Shown here piece by piece: positions 4,096 through 5,758 of a stretch of DNA of 5,758 nucleotides. The DNA lies in the NCBI GenBank assembly GCA_007120815.1, contig SKMY01000193.1, positions 1 through 5,758 of the forward strand, read 5' to 3'. The position numbers and the translations under genes were made by a program. Under the pieces are notes generated by a model. That model was not told where the DNA came from. It ran no database searches and saw only the letters and a program-made list of their open reading frames with translations. How positions within the stretch are numbered: the stretch's first letter is position 1; each line of letters begins with the position of its first letter. The stretch is from Syntrophomonadaceae bacterium. Its GTDB lineage: Bacteria; Bacillota_D; Dethiobacteria; DTU022; UBA8154.

Positions 4096-5758
4096 GTGGT
4101 ATCCAGGTTCAGTCGAACCCCTTTATTTTGGGTTATATGTGCCATTTTGTTGATTTTTGTTGCTGCCGGAGTCGGTTTATATGCCTGTTTTTCCCCCGGC
4201 TTTCTTTCAGTTGAGCCCCATGATGAGTACCGGCTGGTTCTGGGTGCAGAATATGTAAATGTTCCAGTCATTGTTGAAGAAAAAGACGTGCTTGTACCTG
4301 TAGAAGCGGTAAAAAAATACCTGGATCCGACCCTTTTTTGGGAGCCCGGAGACGGGCGTCTGACGGTAACGACGAAAGACAGGGTTATGCAAATGAACAC
4401 CGACCAGCTGACGGCTTACATAAACAGGCGAGAGATTCAACTGGATGTTCCCGTTACAGAACGAAATGGCAACCCGTACATGCCGCTGCTACTCTTTGAA
4501 GATTTTTATGATATCCAGGTGGAGGTACATCACCATACCCGTGTGGTTGTTATTGACCGGGTAGAGATTCCTTACATGAGGGCTGCTGCAGGAAGAGCCG
4601 TTGCTGTTCGCACGCAACCCTCTTTTCGAGCGCCTCGGGTTGTAACATTGGAACCCGATGAATTTGTGCGGGTGTTTCGTGACGATGGAGGGTGGTATCA
4701 CCTGCGCACGGAGGGTGGGCAGTTGGGGTATGCCCACAAGATGTCTATTCAGATAACCGGCGCAGATGTGGTTAAAGCGCCTGAAAAAGAGCCGGAACGA
4801 AAAAGCCCCTGGAAACCCATGGGAGAGCGGATCTGCCTGGTATGGGAACATGTTGTCAATGAAAACCCTTTACCGGAAACACTTCGCCCGATGCCCGGTG
4901 TAAATGTGGTGTCACCAACCTGGTTCAGCTTAAGAGATGAAGAGGGCAACCTTAACAACCGCGCCGATCCGGCATATGTCCAGTGGGCCCATGAACAAGG
5001 GTACCAGGTTTGGGCGCTGGTAAGCAATAGTTTTGACCGGGATTTATCTGCTGCGGTGCTGCGAGTCGGTGAAAAAAGGCAGAAAATAATCGATCAACTA
5101 CTTGCCTTTTCAGAACTGTATCACCTGGACGGAATAAACGTAGACTTTGAAAACATGTACCTGGAGGATCGGGACTATTTTACCCAGTTTATGCGGGAAT
5201 TTGCCCCGTTGGCCCGGGAACAGGGGTTGGTTCTCTCGGTGGATGTAACCATTAAGTCCAGCAGTGAACACTGGTCGAGGATTTATGACCGGCGAGCTTT
5301 AGCCGAAATTGTAGACTACGTCATGTTAATGGCCTATGACGAGCATTGGGGGACAAGCCCTGTAGCCGGATCCGTGGCCTCACTTCCCTGGGTGGAGCGG
5401 GGATTAAGAGGTGTCCTGGAGGAGGTTCCTCCGGAAAAACTGCTGCTGGGTGTGCCATTTTATACGCGGCTCTGGGAAATTGAACACCTGGAAGGCGGCG
5501 CCGAAAATGTTTCTTCGCGAGCATATGGCATGGATCGCATTCATCGAATTCTCCAGGAACACGATGCGGAGATCGTTTTCTGTGAAAAAACAGGGCAGCA
5601 TTATGCCAATTACCATAGTCAGGGAAAAGAATACAGGGTTTGGTTAGAAGACGAGGAATCTCTAGCCAGCAGGTTAAAAATTGTCGAACAATATAACCTG
5701 GCCGGAGTGGCCGCCTGGCGGAGAGGTTTTGAAAGCGCTGATGTATGGGCACTTTTTG
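4096..5758 (+). CDS. Membrane-anchored GH18 glycosidase with stalk and SH3-like domains (3' partial)
   Basis: This is a secreted or surface-anchored glycoside hydrolase family 18 enzyme, probably cutting peptidoglycan-type N-acetylglucosamine linkages as in spore and cell-wall GH18 enzymes (SleL/YaaH type). The window holds 554 residues and no stop. Residues 9-31 form an uncleaved-looking membrane anchor. Residues 45-155 resemble the copper-amine-oxidase N-terminal ('stalk') domain, with VNVPVIVEEKDVLVPVEAV and YMPLLLFEDFYDI. Residues 163-218 look like a bacterial SH3 domain (VRTQPS, DDGGWYHLR, LGYAHK). The GH18 barrel starts near 244, and its catalytic strand DGINVDFEN gives D345, D350 and the acid E352. 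YDEHWG (414-419) and W541 in GVAAWRRGFE are further barrel landmarks. The middle Asp of the chitinase pattern DGxDxDxE is Asn348, as in many wall-active members. It is divergent from the flagellin-like gene. The true substrate is inferred. Confidence 0.9.
   Translation, partial: MVSRFSRTPLFWVICAILLIFVAAGVGLYACFSPGFLSVEPHDEYRLVLGAEYVNVPVIVEEKDVLVPVEAVKKYLDPTLFWEPGDGRLTVTTKDRVMQMNTDQLTAYINRREIQLDVPVTERNGNPYMPLLLFEDFYDIQVEVHHHTRVVVIDRVEIPYMRAAAGRAVAVRTQPSFRAPRVVTLEPDEFVRVFRDDGGWYHLRTEGGQLGYAHKMSIQITGADVVKAPEKEPERKSPWKPMGERICLVWEHVVNENPLPETLRPMPGVNVVSPTWFSLRDEEGNLNNRADPAYVQWAHEQGYQVWALVSNSFDRDLSAAVLRVGEKRQKIIDQLLAFSELYHLDGINVDFENMYLEDRDYFTQFMREFAPLAREQGLVLSVDVTIKSSSEHWSRIYDRRALAEIVDYVMLMAYDEHWGTSPVAGSVASLPWVERGLRGVLEEVPPEKLLLGVPFYTRLWEIEHLEGGAENVSSRAYGMDRIHRILQEHDAEIVFCEKTGQHYANYHSQGKEYRVWLEDEESLASRLKIVEQYNLAGVAAWRRGFESADVWALF

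Noticed and set aside
4207..5027. Minus-strand frames opposite the GH18 gene
   Set aside because: They are antisense shadows of a frame with clear domain content, with low-complexity, unfamiliar translations.

Overview
The window looks like the chromosome of an anaerobic, endospore-forming Firmicute (Clostridia / Peptococcaceae-like). Three things point there: a bofA-family sporulation gene sitting behind a yaaL/DUF2508 gene, a bacterial V/A-type ATPase, and Gram-positive-style Shine-Dalgarno sites (GGAGG variants). The genus cannot be fixed from sequence alone. There is no tRNA, rRNA, CRISPR array, insertion sequence or obvious foreign island.

Layout. (1) 2-1289, + strand: the tail of a V/A-type ATPase operon, with the C-terminal half of subunit I (5' end outside the window) followed by the proteolipid subunit K, closed by a strong intrinsic terminator at 1402-1435. 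(2) 1449-2399, - strand: a complete L-lactate dehydrogenase gene, convergent with the ATPase operon. (3) 2493-3119, + strand: a small sporulation transcription unit, DUF2508 (yaaL-like) then bofA. It is preceded by a good match to a sigma-E-type promoter and followed by a terminator hairpin that can work in both directions. (4) 3192-3905, - strand: a 237-residue orphan protein whose C-terminal 53 residues, and less clearly its N-terminal part, align with flagellin. It has its own vegetative-type promoter. (5) 4096 to the window end, + strand: a membrane-anchored GH18 glycosidase with a copper-amine-oxidase-like N-terminal ('stalk') domain and an SH3-like domain. It starts at GTG and runs off the 3' edge.

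How they fit together. Subunits I and K form the ion-conducting membrane sector of the rotary ATPase. The K residues match the known Na+ ligands of Enterococcus hirae NtpK, so Na+ coupling is plausible. LDH re-oxidises NADH during fermentation and keeps the fructose-1,6-bisphosphate site residues. BofA belongs to the mother-cell checkpoint that holds pro-sigma-K inactive. GH18 enzymes of this kind act on peptidoglycan-type glycans at the cell surface or spore. The least expected item is the flagellin-like orphan gene, which has no motility genes around it here and a highly diverged N-terminus. The other point of interest is that a sigma-E-like promoter, the ribosome-binding site and a TTG codon together suggest the DUF2508 gene starts 75 bases downstream of its first ATG.
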